A stretch of DNA of 64,000 bases from Typha latifolia. Taxonomy: Eukaryota; Streptophyta; Magnoliopsida; Poales; Typhaceae. Shown in pieces: positions 12,434-24,906 of the stretch. The notes beneath the pieces were generated by a model. That model was given only the letters and a program-made list of their open reading frames with translations, ran no database searches and was not told the origin of the DNA. Location of the stretch: contig CM034103.1 in NCBI GenBank assembly GCA_019914945.1, positions 13,454,001-13,518,000 on the forward strand. Reading direction: 5' to 3'. The translations under genes and the position numbers were made by a program. How positions within the stretch are numbered: the first letter of the stretch is position 1; each line of letters opens with the position of its first letter.

Positions 12434-13223
12434 TAGGGCTGTCAGGCTTGACGAGCAGCTCGGGCTCGACTCGGGCTTGGCTCGGGTGAAGCTCGAGTCC
12501 GGCTCGGCTCGATCAGAGCTGAGCCGAGCCCGAGCCATCATAATAGGCTCGAAATTAATATCGAGCCGAGCCTGAGCTGAAGCCGGCTCGCTCAGGCTCG
12601 GCTCAATAGGCTCGATAGCCTGACTCCATATGACTAAGGACACGTGGCATAAAGAAATATTACCACGTGTCCCTCACTAACTCATTCTCACCCGTAACAC
12701 AATATTCATCACCCTCACCTACCCCACCCTCACCTACCCCACCCTCATTAATTACTTCACCTTTCCCATCACCATCTTCCCCATCCTCAATTCCCCCACC
12801 CCACCCTCATCTTCACTCTCACCCTCATCCACCTGATCACCTTCACTCTTCCCTCCCCATCGGCCTCCATCGGCAACGACGGCAAGCCACCACCACGGCA
12901 CCACGCCTTCCTCTCCGTCGGCCTCCTCCATCCGTCTCCTCCTCCTCCTCCTCCTCCTCCTCCTCCTCCTCTTCCTCCTCCGTCGTTGGCCTCCTCCATC
13001 CGTCTCCGACTCCTTCGGCAAGCCGCTGTCCATGTCGCCACCGCCCACGTCGCCACCGCCTCTAATCGAGCTCGAGCTTTGCTCGGGCTCAGTTAGGCTC
13101 AGCTCGAGCTCGGCTCGGGTTGAGCTGAGCCGAGCCTGAGCAACATTATGAGGCTCGAAACTAATTTCGAGCCGAGCCTGAGCCAGAGCCGGCTCGCTCA
13201 GGCTCGGCTCGTTTACACCCCTA
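12434..13223. mobile_element. Non-autonomous hAT-like element, composite, 790 bp
   Basis: The ends read TAGGGCTGT and ACACCCCTA, imperfect terminal inverted repeats, flanked on both sides by the 8-base direct repeat CTAATAAA (12426-12433 and 13224-13231). An 8-base target duplication is the hallmark of the hAT superfamily. No transposase is encoded. Two arms of roughly 140-170 bp, rich in GGCTCGAGC-type motifs, lie in the same orientation at about 12,460-12,610 and 13,070-13,212. They surround a central segment of about 450 bp with pyrimidine-rich, CCT-repeat sequence. The similarity of the arms is also visible in minus-strand translations (SLSEPA-x-AQARL twice). Insertion next to LSD1 is old enough for the arms to have diverged but the target duplication is still perfect. 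Confidence 0.8.
12638..12672. repeat. 10-base inverted repeat with paired G-boxes
   Basis: GGACACGTGG at 12638-12647 and its exact reverse complement CCACGTGTCC at 12663-12672, separated by 15 bases, within the central part of the hAT-like element. Each arm contains a CACGTG core, the binding motif of bZIP and bHLH factors. Confidence 0.8.
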
Positions 13224-14394
13224 CTAATAAATGCTTGTGAAGGACTTATCGATCTAATTGCCATGAGAAGCTGATACCTCACAGTGAATAAATTACTCTT
13301 GATTGTTTTCATAATCACAAGGAAGTATGTATACGTATGGTTTGTTCTAGTTGTGACCTCAAGAGTCTTTAGAATTTTCAAAAGGATTATAAAGTCCATT
13401 ATCGGTAAACTACCATCTGATTGGCTTCTCTTGAATGGATTTCAGGGTCTCCCATAGGTTTTTCCTTATTTTCTTCCTCCTGTTCTTGTTATATGATTAT
13501 TCAGATTATGAAGTTCAGATAATTAAGACGCACTGATCTTGATCTACAGGGAAGGAGTTAGGATTAGTCAATAAGCACAACCCTTTAGTGCGGTAGGGTA
13601 GGGCGCGGGCGCTCTGTTCTTTTAGTTAGGTTAAACGAACACAACTACTTGCTTTAAACATGTCAAGTGCTTCCTGTAAGAAAAAAAAATTCCATAAAGA
13701 AGCTTAATGCACCAGCTATGCATATATTAAGCTATATGCATATGCATGAATTTCAAGGGCTTGCATCTCCATAAATATCATATATGTGAATCGGTGCAAA
13801 AGTTTTCTTGATGGAAGAGTACACACAGCACAAAACCAAAAGAAATTGTTTTAATATCCTGCATAAAGATGCATTTAGCATTAACAAATTACTGGTCCTA
13901 TGATTGAAACGATACTAAAGAAAAACTGTATATCACGTGCAGCCAATCCCAAATTAAGCAGAAATAACTACATCAACTAAGGGAAATAAGTTCAAAAAAA
14001 TCAGATTTTTTATTACAAATCCATCAAGGAATCGCAGAGTAGACCAAAAGAACAAACTAAATCCATACCAAAAAAAAAAAAGATCACAAATTTATCTCGG
14101 AAATCAAGCTTCGAATATTCAGAAAAGAACGCCCCTGAGTATGAATGCACCCAATAGATCGAAACATTCTTACCTCCGAGATAAAGGCAAAGAAGAAGAG
14201 AAGTCGACGAGCAACGAACGGGGGAAACTTTCGCAACTTTCCGAGCGGCTTGTCCTCTCGATCCCGCAAAACTAGGGGATAAATCCTTAGTGATCCGGAC
14301 CGATTCCTCTCGGATAAACTCAATTTTCTGTGGTGCTTATCTTATCTTTCGGCGATTCGATCCCTCTTCTTCTCTATCCGAGAAGAGGGGGAGG

Positions 14395-14403
14395 AAACCC
14401 TAA
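14395..14403. promoter_or_regulatory. Telo-box (AAACCCTAA)
   Basis: Perfect AAACCCTAA in the presumed LSD1 promoter. Telo-boxes are common near start sites of plant housekeeping and growth genes. Role inferred. Confidence 0.45.
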
Positions 14404-14680
14404 AAGGGAATCTACAAACGCTTTTGACTTCGAACAAAGGTAAAGAGAGAGGATTTTTAATTTCTTTTAAATTAATAATAATGGGCCGAAAGCAAATATT
14501 CCGGAATCGGAGCGGGTTTCTGAAAAGAAACTTTCACTTATCTCATATTAAGGATATGTTCAAAGTTTCACAATTACCCTCATAAGTTTGGAAATAACAC
14601 ATTAACCCCTAAAAAAAAAGATAATAAAATCTAGGGTTCGACCGAGATCGAGAAAAGTCGAGAGCGGCAGAGATCAAGAC

Positions 14681-14715
14681 ATGGTAACCTCCAAGCTCGT
14701 CCAGTGCATTATAAT
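14681..14715 (+). other. Possible first exon of an unresolved plus-strand transcript
   Basis: An ATG followed by 11 clean codons (MVTSKLVQCII) runs into ATAAT|GTAAGC, a good splice donor, downstream of a GC-richer leader with AGGGTT motifs. It lies head-to-head with LSD1. I could not find a second exon that continues the frame with a recognisable protein; trial junctions stop within 20-30 codons. It may be a small gene, a non-coding antisense transcript to the PRUNE-like gene, or chance. Confidence 0.2.
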
Positions 14716-16272
14716 GTAAGCAATCGCTTCACGACCATAGTACTTTTGTTCATCTGATCATGTTTGCAGTAGTTAAGCTGATCTTTTCGCACTCCAGTAC
14801 TTGTTGAATCCACTTAAAGGGCTTGTAAATTATCTAATCAGTAGCTTATATTGGTAGTGCTTGTTTTATTTCTGCATTGGGAAGGACTAAAAGCTCGTTT
14901 ATATCCATTTTGATCAAACGGGGGAGGAATGTGAGGGCTCTAATTAATTTTTTATTGTGGTTTGAGTATTACGCTAATATTTCATTATGGTTCTTGCTTG
15001 TTGTATTAGTTTTGCATGGAATTTTTGGATCATGCAGCACTTTATTTTGTTTAATTGTTAGGGAGACTGTTTAAATGTATAATATTGGTTATATTATTTT
15101 GATTTGATTTCTTGAGATTTTGGGTTTCCAGAAGGGTGTTAGGGATCTGCCTATAGTTATCGCTAGTTAAATACATTTTTCCGTTGAACCATCAGTCCAG
15201 GATTTGCAGTTAGATACATTTCCATTATGTTACCTAGCCGAACCGGCCACCTCATGTGACAGTCAAATAATTGTTCTTTCTTTGCCACTCCCTCTTTTTC
15301 TACATATGTGGTGGCGGGCGACTTCCTCAGCTAGCACCAGGAATCACGGGCACTCACATGGCCATGCTGCGTAAACTATCAACTTTTCAAACCTTTGGAT
15401 TCTGTCATTTATTTACAAAATCTGTAGATATTATCTAATGAAATTTTTGCTATCCCAATTATTTACCAAAAATTTTCTATCAACCAGAAAATTCTACTGG
15501 ATATTCTTATCTTGTCATATTCTACTGGATGTTCTAATTGATAACTGAAAATTCTATCAACCAGAAACACATAGTGATTGAACTGCACAAAAACTGATTT
15601 GATATCTTGGAATTTATCTATTCTGTAAAAATTTGCATGTGTTCATTATTTAGCTATTTTGTGGCTATTATTTTAGAAAGGTGATATTAAGATGGCAAGA
15701 CTACAGGGCTTCTAGTTTATTAATTTCTGAATGGGTTTTAGTTCACTAGTCATTTCGCTAGATGATCTGCATGTTCTGTCTCTGTTCATTTGCAAAACTA
15801 AAAAATAAAAAAGAATTGATGGATCTTTCTGGAAGGCTCTCTGGTGGAGTTTGTGTGAAGGTAAACCTTGGCTTGTGAATGATCAGTCTAGTAGTCAGTT
15901 AATGAAAAAATTGCATGTCTTCATCAGCTTTTGTTCTTCTCAGCCTCTTAGAGTTAAAGATGAGCTTTGACTGCAAGGTAAGAATGTGTATATCATAAAC
16001 TACCAAGTATTAACTCATCTTGTTTCAGGGCGAGCATGAACTTAACCTTTCATGTAATAAATTAAGGTTCAATTCCTGTTTCATAATTTCTTAGCGTTTC
16101 TAATGAGAGATTTCTAGTCCAGATTGAGCCATCATGCTGTAGGATTCGTCTTACTTACCACTCAAGCAAGAATCTTTTCATTGATTATTCTTTCTCGGGC
16201 TGTAATAGAGAAGATATCTGTAGATGTCTAGAGTATAAATTTGTACATCTTTACCAAGTAAACTTTTATTTA
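14716..16272. other. Spacer upstream of the PRUNE-like 3' end
   Basis: AT-rich, no supportable coding exon on either strand. The part nearest 16,273 is probably the PRUNE-like 3' UTR. Confidence 0.5.
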
Positions 16273-19200
16273 TTATTTTCTTAACACCCCACCAAACTCT
16301 TCCAAGACTCGCTCTATGCTTCTCCTTGACGTCACCTTGTTATCAATCTCAAATGCTCTTAACTCATCTATCAAATCTGTAAAGAGAAGGTATTACAAAA
16401 TTTGAGTAAGCCACGAGTAGAAGGTAAAATCTCACATGAAGTATCTAATATGACATAACATGTATCAAAAAGGGTATCCATTTAACTACAAACTACAATT
16501 AGATTCCTACACAGCTATTTGCCATTGTGATTAATGTCCTTACTTTTCTTACTTGTAGGTTCTTTGGTTTCTTTAGAAATAAAATTGTGAGAAGAAAAGA
16601 AAATCTTGATTATTCTTTCGCACTTTTATTTGTAGCATAGCTTCTTTTTATTCAAGATGATCTTTAGCTTCCAAAAAGCAATAAATCCTTAATGAGTATG
16701 TCATGAAAATATATATGACAGCATAAGTAACAACTCTTACCTAGCTGATCCAGAACTTTGAGAGGAAGATTTGTGCAATTGGTATTGAAGAAGTGGAGGA
16801 AATTTCTCATAAGCTCTGCAGAACTAGAACATACCAAAATCTCCCTCTAAAATAGAAAATTGAATGGAAATTAGTTCAAAAAAGCTTTAGTACAGGATAA
16901 TAAGCGATCGTTAGGAGCTTGATGTACCTTGAAGATTTTTTGAAAATCATAATAGCCTGAGACAACTATCAGCAGCTGTAGTCTCTGTGATTCTGATATG
17001 CAGTAAGGAATATATTCAGAAAAGTATAAACCATATTTATCAACAACTTAACTCTTGACCTCAAAGCTTTTTCATTAAATGCTTGATTTATACTATTCCC
17101 CATACTATAGAAGCACAATTCTATTGTTGGTAGGTGGTAAAAAGTAAGCACTGTGATGATTACTCTGCAACCAGAAACAGTTGAACCTGAGTACTTTAGA
17201 ATTTCTACCACTAAGGCACTAATCATTTTCATTTTCTTTTGCAGGAAAGACCTAGATCATGTCAAGTAACACTTCATGTAAGGAGAGGGGGATTAGTTAT
17301 AGTAACATAAGATGATCCTAGCTGTTGTTCATTATCTAGTAAGACCAATTTTGGGAAATATTGGGAATGTTATATTAAAATTCACTCTCTTTATGTAATA
17401 ATGTAACAAATTTGTCACCTTTAAATAGGACCACTTCCTCGGCTGCTGAGTCCTCACGGGCAAGAAGTTGTTTAACTGAAATACCAATGGAGCTCATCCC
17501 GATATTGGAAACTGTCAACCTAGAACCAGTGCTACTGGGCTTTCCTGGTTGTATATGCAGTAGGAAGGGTCATTGCCATGAGAAAAGAGCAACTTAAACA
17601 CAAATACATGCAAAAATCAGGTGAACTACTCCACTGCCTGAACTCATTGATTAAGCAGGCAGCGTCATGTAAGTACGTAACAAGTTGCTCATGTATAATA
17701 GATCTAGCATACATATTTATAGGTTAAAGCATGTACATAGATACATATACATATGTTATTTGAATGCATGCACTTTTCTATATATATGCTTGTGTTGTAT
17801 GCTCATTGTTTGTCTACATCAGCTTGTTGGAGGATTAGAGATATGATAAAGATTGAACCTGCAACTCTGGTCCACTTCTTGAAGTCCCTCAAAAGTATGT
17901 CCCTCACCTTAAGATCAGTAATGTCAAACATTTTGTACTTCACTGCAACCATTGCAGTTAGAAGAAATAAGATACCTAAATTAGTAGTTAAAATCGTAAG
18001 ATGATTTACTAAGAAGAATTGCGGAAATCAAGTCAGCGACCAATGTCATTATTATGGAGGTGAATTCCTTTCAAGTTGGTGTTCTTGTTGTAATGGATGA
18101 CTTTGTATCACAATAATCACTTTCCATTTCCTTTTGTCAAAAGGGGAGCATGATTTGTACTTGGCAGGTCCTCTTCTACTTTTTCTTTATTTTCCTTTTT
18201 GCCTTTTTTTTTTGAGAGAGAAAGGGACTTGTTATACTCTTTATAAGGATAACTAGCATCCATTTCCTGTGGTAATGTATTCCAATAGTATTCTGTATCA
18301 TTAGGCATTTAGATCCACATATTTTTTGTTTAACAAGTTATAAATATTGAGAGATCTGAGTATTTGATTAAAGTTTAAAAGTATGAGAACTTACACATCT
18401 GGTATAGTCCATCACATCCATATCGGCCAGCTCCATTTATCAGTAGTGTAGTAATATATTTATCTTTTGGAGTGCAACTAGGATTTTTCAGATCTGCTGT
18501 GTCTAAGAGTATACCTGATAACTGCATCCAATTGAGAATGCGGTTGGTCAATGTGTCAAAGTGAGGTAGCTATTCATTTTCCAAAGATAATGAGTAGCTG
18601 TCATTACTGGTAAAAATCTGTTGATGTTACTATTCCACTGAAGGAGCAAAATATCAGAGCCACAAAGATGGAAATTGATATTGGCAGAAACAGAATTGTA
18701 AATTAACATATACCAGAAGTCTGCTAAATCCTTGCCCAGCTAGGATTTCTGGCATTGTCTCTGCAAACTTCTCAGCCACAAGGGTACAGCATGTGCTATC
18801 CTGCTTCATGAAAGGACGGTGAGCTGCTGGTTTGATTTAAATAAGAATGTAAGGAGGGTTTAAATTAGTATGCGACAACTCTTCCTCAATCAAGCTTAAC
18901 ATCTTATATCTTTTCTTATTTAAACAATGTGATGATCAAGCTAACTTATCGAGTAAGTGAAAATGATGTGATGGCTGGTATCACAATGTTTGGATTTGAA
19001 TCATTCAAGATTGGAGTGGTTAATTTCACATCTTGCATGTAGTATATATACAAGACAAGCTGACAAATAATAGTGTACTATAATGATAATATGAGCTAAG
19101 TGCTCGAGGTTGAAATTTTCTTTATGAGCCAGGACACAGAAGATTGTAAGATGGTCGTCTTGATGTAACAACTGCACTTGATTTGCCAACATTTAATTCA

Positions 19201-22200
19201 GTAGTCTTGGTGACCTTGTTTAAGTAAAAGTTCTCTTCTCACTGGTTGAACTGCTACCATATGGAGCACAGTATTTAGGAGTTTCAAATTTAGGATCTTG
19301 ATTAGTCAGATAACCTATGCCTCATCTTTAAGAATAAACATTCTGCAGGCTCAGTTAAATACTGTAGATATTACCTAGAAGCTTCAATAAAAATTATTCA
19401 CCCTATCAGTCTATCGTGGTTTCAATATACCACTGTTTAATTTCAGGACCAGCTAGGTCCATTCCCATGAGAGTTTGTCACTAGGATTACCTGTAGACTG
19501 TAATTGTCCACAATAGCAAATAGTCATCAAGCATGTATGGCATAATTGCATTAGCATTCCACTTCTTTATTCACCATAAGGAGAAGAAAGGAAAGATAGC
19601 ACAACCATAAGTACGTAAGGTAAAATACTAAATATTTTACAACAAAGTTGTGATCTGCCCCCACGTTACATCTTTTTATTCCCGGAATTTGGAAATCAAC
19701 ATTCTGAAGAAAATCATTAGGAAGCTGGAAGGATGAAATCATGAACCACACAGTTCCACCTACAATTCTGCATTTAATTACTAAAAGAACGAAAGTATAT
19801 TACCTGTTTGCGGTTGAAGATGTCAACCAATGCATCCTTCAGTCCCTGCTTGAAGCACTTCCACATGTATAATTCTGTTGAATCTTGATATAAAATAAGA
19901 ATCAGTTGGAATTTGAAGCTACCTCTTGCTTGGCTGGAAGCTTGTCTCCATTTAGCAATACTATCTTTAGATTTCCAAATAATTTGTAACTGGAGAGATC
20001 AACCTGCTATGCAATTTTAACATATTGATCAGTTCCGTAAGTACGTTTGTTGTACAAGCAACTCTTCTAGAAATTATTATATATGGACCATTATTTTGCT
20101 AATGTTTAAATGGCACCAATGATCAGCACATTCATAAGCAGACAAGATTTTCTGTTTTGACTATCTTTTAGGGTAAGTGATATGTCTTTGACAAGGGTTA
20201 GGAGATAACAAAGAAGGGACACCTGCAATGGTGACATGAGCTAAAAAAAGCTGCTGATTTGGTCTTTCAGATTTGAATATCTTAGAATCTTGCACTTACC
20301 TCATCAACGAACACCAAGTTAATTTCCTCAACTCGACACGAGCGAAGCAACCATTTTAGCTCAGCATGTGTATTAAAATCTGTGCGGCTGATGTTGATTA
20401 TAGGTACTGTACAGAGCTGGTTACTTATTTGAGTTTCATTCAAGAAGAAGGCATACATTATAGTTGAAGCAATAGATCCTACATCTGCAACAGCACATGT
20501 CAAACATGAGACAACTAATGACAAGGGAGGTCCTAAATATTATGAACATACCAGCAATCTCCTGTCCAATGACAGCTTGCAGAAACTTTCCAGGAACACC
20601 AGCTTTAATATCAGCTTTCCTATATTTCATGTATTGGTTCAATCTTTGAATGCCTTCACACATTCCTAGAACAGAAGTATCAGTTGGGAGTAGATTGCCA
20701 CTATAGAATGATGCAGCAGAGTGAGGTAAATAAATTTTAGGATGACTTGTATTCTTTCTTTTTCCACTGTTTGTACTTTTGAGCTCTTCAACTGACTGAT
20801 CTTCCTCTGAGTTAGATCGTCTATCTGTAGTCATTGATTGAACTCTTTCCAGTGAAGATTTTGATGCTGGTTCTACTACTTTTGTGATATCATCATTGTA
20901 GGTTTTTTGAACAGTATGTTTCGTCTCTGTATCAGATGAACGTGGCAGGCATGAACTTCGGATTTCTGCTTGTGACTCTAATGTGGGTCTTTCAGATGAT
21001 GAGGTGTAAACAGATCTTCTCATTCCTTGAAATTGAGGATGGTCTCTCTTGCGAGAGTATGGTACCTGCATAAGTTCCTTTATAAATGTATGGAGTGGAT
21101 AGACAGAGAAGAAACATAAGATGAATTGCAGCATAAGGGGCTACTTCTACTTAATTTTGATAATTCTCTATGAGCTTATTGGTTGGACTTATTGAGGGTT
21201 TTATTGGGCAGAATATGTAGAACTTATATCAGGACTTAAGTAACTTTTACATTAGGTAAATTTTTTTCTTCAAATTTTCTTGAGATGAATATAGGGATTC
21301 AAGGAAAAGAAGCATATCAATCTTTTCAACATTTTATTTACCTAATTGGTGCACATCAAGTAGAATGATTTATTTGGCAATGGCATGTTGCTGTTAAGTA
21401 TTGGGTCAGATGCATTAGGCTGTAAAGTAAAGTTTTAGATTGGAGGCTTTAATCATGAACATGTTGCTGAACACATATAGAAAGGTTTCTTGGAATCTCA
21501 ATGCATTGAAACACCACAGGACTATAAACATATAAGCAAGGGACTGAACAGATAATTTTTTTCGCTCAATGATCAATGTATGAATTTGGAGAACACTGCA
21601 GATGAGTGCTTTTTCTCTTATTCGAATCAGTGGTCCATCCAGCGATGGAGCCTTGCATAGTACTATGGTCAGATTTAGTGGACCAATTACAGATTGTCCA
21701 AATTTCTTATAGCAAGAGAATGCAAACTAAAAATCACAACACGCAAATCTAATTTGGTGCTAACTTTCTTCCTTACTAAAGCAATTGGGCTTGATGGAAG
21801 CCAGATAGATTAATCTATAATGCTTGCATTTGATGAGCCTTCATCTGATCAGTGTTGAAATGAGTTCTTGATTGGGTAGAGATATATAGGTCTCCTTTAG
21901 CTTGTCAGCATTACTAGAAGATGAAGTATATTAGAAGGGACAAGGCAGATCCTAAGTAAAACAAGTTAATGCTCATTTATTATTCCCATGTTAAATCTGC
22001 ATGAATTTAGCTAATCCTTCCTAGTTTAACTAAGACTTGTGATGGAAGGTAAATACTTTTCTTGAAGCAATACAATAGTTCCAGTGGCAGCAAACTAGTA
22101 TTTATGTTGAAGGCATGCAATCAGTGATTATTGAAATATGTTGCATTCCTTGAACATGATGGCACAATTATATAATCTCTCTTGCTTTGTGATATTGCAA

Positions 22201-22453
22201 TTGCTTAGTTAATATGACAAATCGAGATTGATATGCTATTCAAACTTAAAAGCAGAAGTTCCAATATTGCATCTTAGAGCATGATTTCTCTCTATAAATT
22301 TTGATGGAACTATGAAGATTTTTAGGTTGGAATTTATACTTCTTTTTTCTTTCCTTTTGCCAGATCATCCAGTGTTAACAGAAGCACTACTGTGAACACA
22401 TCATCAACTTGAAGAGCGACGTATCGACTGACCTGGTTCTTTCCAATGTCCAT
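16273..22453 (-). CDS. PRUNE-like protein (DHH/DHHA2 phosphoesterase family), DHH motif missing
   Basis: Twelve coding exons on the minus strand: 22453-22433, 21065-20552, 20484-20300, 20003-19923, 19845-19804, 18800-18714, 18521-18395, 17942-17859, 17544-17419, 16992-16928, 16846-16741, 16376-16273; all phases agree and sum to 513 residues. The order fits plant proteins related to animal Prune exopolyphosphatase: a Ser-rich N-terminal extension (about residues 1-130), FLQAVIGQEIADVGSIASTI, LVFVDEVDLSSYKLFGNLK, CCTLVAEKFAETMPEILAGQ, GILLDTADL with TPKDKY, then a DHHA2-like C-terminal half. Metal-site motifs known from animal Prune are altered: the D-x-D near the start reads ADVGS, and the DHH triplet is replaced around VLLNGDKLP. 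So phosphatase activity is doubtful. A short piece before DSTCCTL seems to be missing, so one small exon between 18,801 and 19,803 may be unassigned (a candidate is near 19,240-19,300). The start MDIGKNQ is chosen because it splices in phase to VPYSRKRD. Confidence 0.8.
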
Positions 22454-23590
22454 TGGATTCAAGCTCGTCGTGTAATTCAAACTGTTGGTGAGTCGAATAC
22501 TCTGCAACTCTTCTTCTCCCTGCTTTGCTAGTAGTGTAGAAAATGGATTTGCTTATAGGAAATGGCAGGAAGATGTATGAGATTTGAACGTTGTGGTATC
22601 CGCTTATATCTTTGGATTTGTCTCCCTCTGCTTGTTTCCCTTGTTCTCTTGTGTTTGTAGCTGTTGCCTATGATTAAGACTTCTTGTCATCTTGTCATTT
22701 GCTAACCTATGTGATTAGAAATGAAGATTTTATTTGCAAAATCTTGGCCCCTGAGCTAAGGCAGCGTCAGGTAAATTACAAATGAATAGACCAAACATAA
22801 ACATGGTAGCATTTGTTTATAGGTGATATTTGTGAAATCATCATGTTTTCAAAAAGCTTTAAGCTGCCAAAAACACTAGACTTATATTTTCTATTGCTCC
22901 AACTCAAGCCTAGGCTTAAGAATAGGCTCACAAGATGAACTTGCATTAGGTGGACAGAGGTCATGTTATTCTAAATGAAAAATATATCTGGTGGAAATTG
23001 AACTCATAACTTCTTGCTCTGCGGCCTCATAAATTTAGCAAATTTATAGAAGCTTAAGTTTACATCTATAATAAAAGTGACTCTGTGGATGTTCTCTGAT
23101 TGACTACATGATGCTCTTGTAAGGACCTTGGATCTCCATCAAAGTGGAAATCTTGACCTTATATCTTAAATCCATGAAGATCTTGTCATGCTAAAGATGA
23201 CAATGCAGTTTGTCCATCCCACTTTGCAAAGGAGTACCATAGTTTTCAGATACAGGCTAGGTTGGAATCTCTTAAGAGCATTCAACTTAAAATTATTTTC
23301 CTGTTTCTGAAGTTTATTGCTTGTTCAAACATGATCTGATTCTGACTGGTCCCTTAGCTCTCTCCAGACATGCCATGGCAAGTAAAAGCAAAACAAAAGA
23401 TCCTCAATATCTTCGTTCAACTGGACAAATGCTTGGGGCTCACCAGAGTTTGCAGTATATTTTGGAAGATCTTGCCATCTGCAAAGATCTTTTCTACTTG
23501 GAACTTATCTTAAGTGGTAGAGGAGGCTCCATATCGTTTTTTGTCTCTTTATTTTTTTTTATTTATTTTTTTTTTTAGGAAAGTCCATGG
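22454..23590. other. 5' side of the PRUNE-like gene, no gene seen
   Basis: The ATG-containing exon of the PRUNE-like gene begins at a probable acceptor near 22,485, so part of this region may be a leader intron. No coding sequence recognised. Confidence 0.4.
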
Positions 23591-23591
23591 A

Positions 23592-24060
23592 CTAGATACT
23601 CAATTCATCATCAAGATTACAGATTGCATCAACAGGTGGATTAGTCCATTCTTCTCTAACATTGTTTTGAATGGCTAGACTAGCTAATTTGTGTGCCAAA
23701 ATACTATTACTACGACACATGAAGCAAATCCACCAAATATAATCTTGTACAATGTAAGAGATCAGTTTGATAGCATTGACCAGCTGAACCATTGAACACC
23801 CAACGGTTGCTGCCTTGTCATAAGGACAAACAACTTGAAGGCCCAAAAGGAGTGCAACTGCTTCACTACCTGGTGTAAGAGTCCAAGAATTTGGCCTGAC
23901 CGAAAAGAACCGGCGTCCAAATGGCAATCCCAACATTGCCCAGATGTCCTCCTCTTCATGTTCTGTCTGATCGTAATCTCCATTAAGCGAAATAGAGGAG
24001 CCTCTATGGACAAAAACTTTTAGTACCTGGTGTCATTTTTGGCCTTCTAAATACTCCACA
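23592..24060 (-). pseudogene. Decayed RNase H domain of a non-LTR-type retroelement
   Basis: The minus-strand frame 23936-23592 carries SEAVALLLGLQVV, VQLVNAIK, a run resembling the F-x-x-CRxxNxxAHKLASLA block, and EEWTNPPVDAI near its end. This is the pattern of the reverse-transcriptase-associated RNase H (RVT_3) found in plant retroelements and their relics. Upstream sequence continues in another frame (24013-23762), so at least one frameshift is present. No reverse transcriptase or intact ends were seen. An inert fragment; family is fairly sure, limits approximate. Confidence 0.6.
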
Positions 24061-24859
24061 GCATGGTTAGGAGAAGTGGGGGCTCTCTGTCCTTGATGGG
24101 CATTCTTTCTCAATGTGCTCAAATGAACAAAGCCACTAGTGGGTGGAGCTTAAAGTAGGAAGTAGCTTTTGTCTAATATTTGTCAGGCTGCAAGATTACA
24201 CTGCTGAAGAAATATTTTGAGATTCATAGCAGGAACATGTCCTATGAAGGATGGTACTACCCCTACCATTAGTGAAAACCATGGAGAACCTTAGAAAGTT
24301 GAAGCATCTTGAACCAGATTTTTAGGTACATGGATTTTAAATGGTTTTGAAATTGTAGAAGATGCAGTCAAGGCCTCAGCAAATCTTATCTAAATTCTAA
24401 TAGTAAAATATTTTATATATATTTTATATTATTAGAGAGCAAAATAATACCTCTACAATAAACTAATAAAAAGAATTAAAGCTCAGTGTTCACAGAACCC
24501 TGAGCTGACACGTGGTCTCATGCCAACTTTCCACGTCACACGACAGCCACTGTTCGTATCTTTCTCTCATCGGTATTCTACGGTCGAATCTTGCACGTGC
24601 CTACTGCCTACTTACTTTTTTTTAAAAAAAATTAATAATTAATTAACAAATTACTTTCCTTTTGTCGGATTAAAAAAAAAAAAAAAAAAAAAAAGGAGAA
24701 AAAAGAAAAGGAGAGCCGGACGCACGAATCTTTCAGTGATCGGACAAAAACAAAAGCAAACCCATTTCTCGAACGCAGCAAATCGATCATCTCGCACAAG
24801 AATAATTAAACTATCTATGCGGACTCTCATCCCTACCACCAGTGCATAATATTAGTAGT

Positions 24860-24860
<1 letters not shown>

Positions 24861-24906
<46 letters not shown>
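24861..24906. repeat. (ATT)n microsatellite
   Basis: About 15 units of a TTA/ATT trinucleotide repeat. Confidence 0.95.

Larger units (their letters stand above)
12082..14680. other. LSD1 leader intron or promoter region
   Basis: No coding sequence supported. It contains a 790-bp transposon-like insertion (12,434-13,223). The GC-richer stretch at about 14,100-14,460 has a telo-box and probably includes the LSD1 transcription start and first non-coding exon; the exact exon limits cannot be told from sequence. Confidence 0.5.

Noticed and set aside
12667..13399. Pro/Ser- and Arg-rich frames of up to 215 codons around 12.7-13.4 kb
   Set aside because: They arise from CCT repeats and GGCTCGAGC arrays inside the hAT-like element. 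No domain or sensible gene structure.
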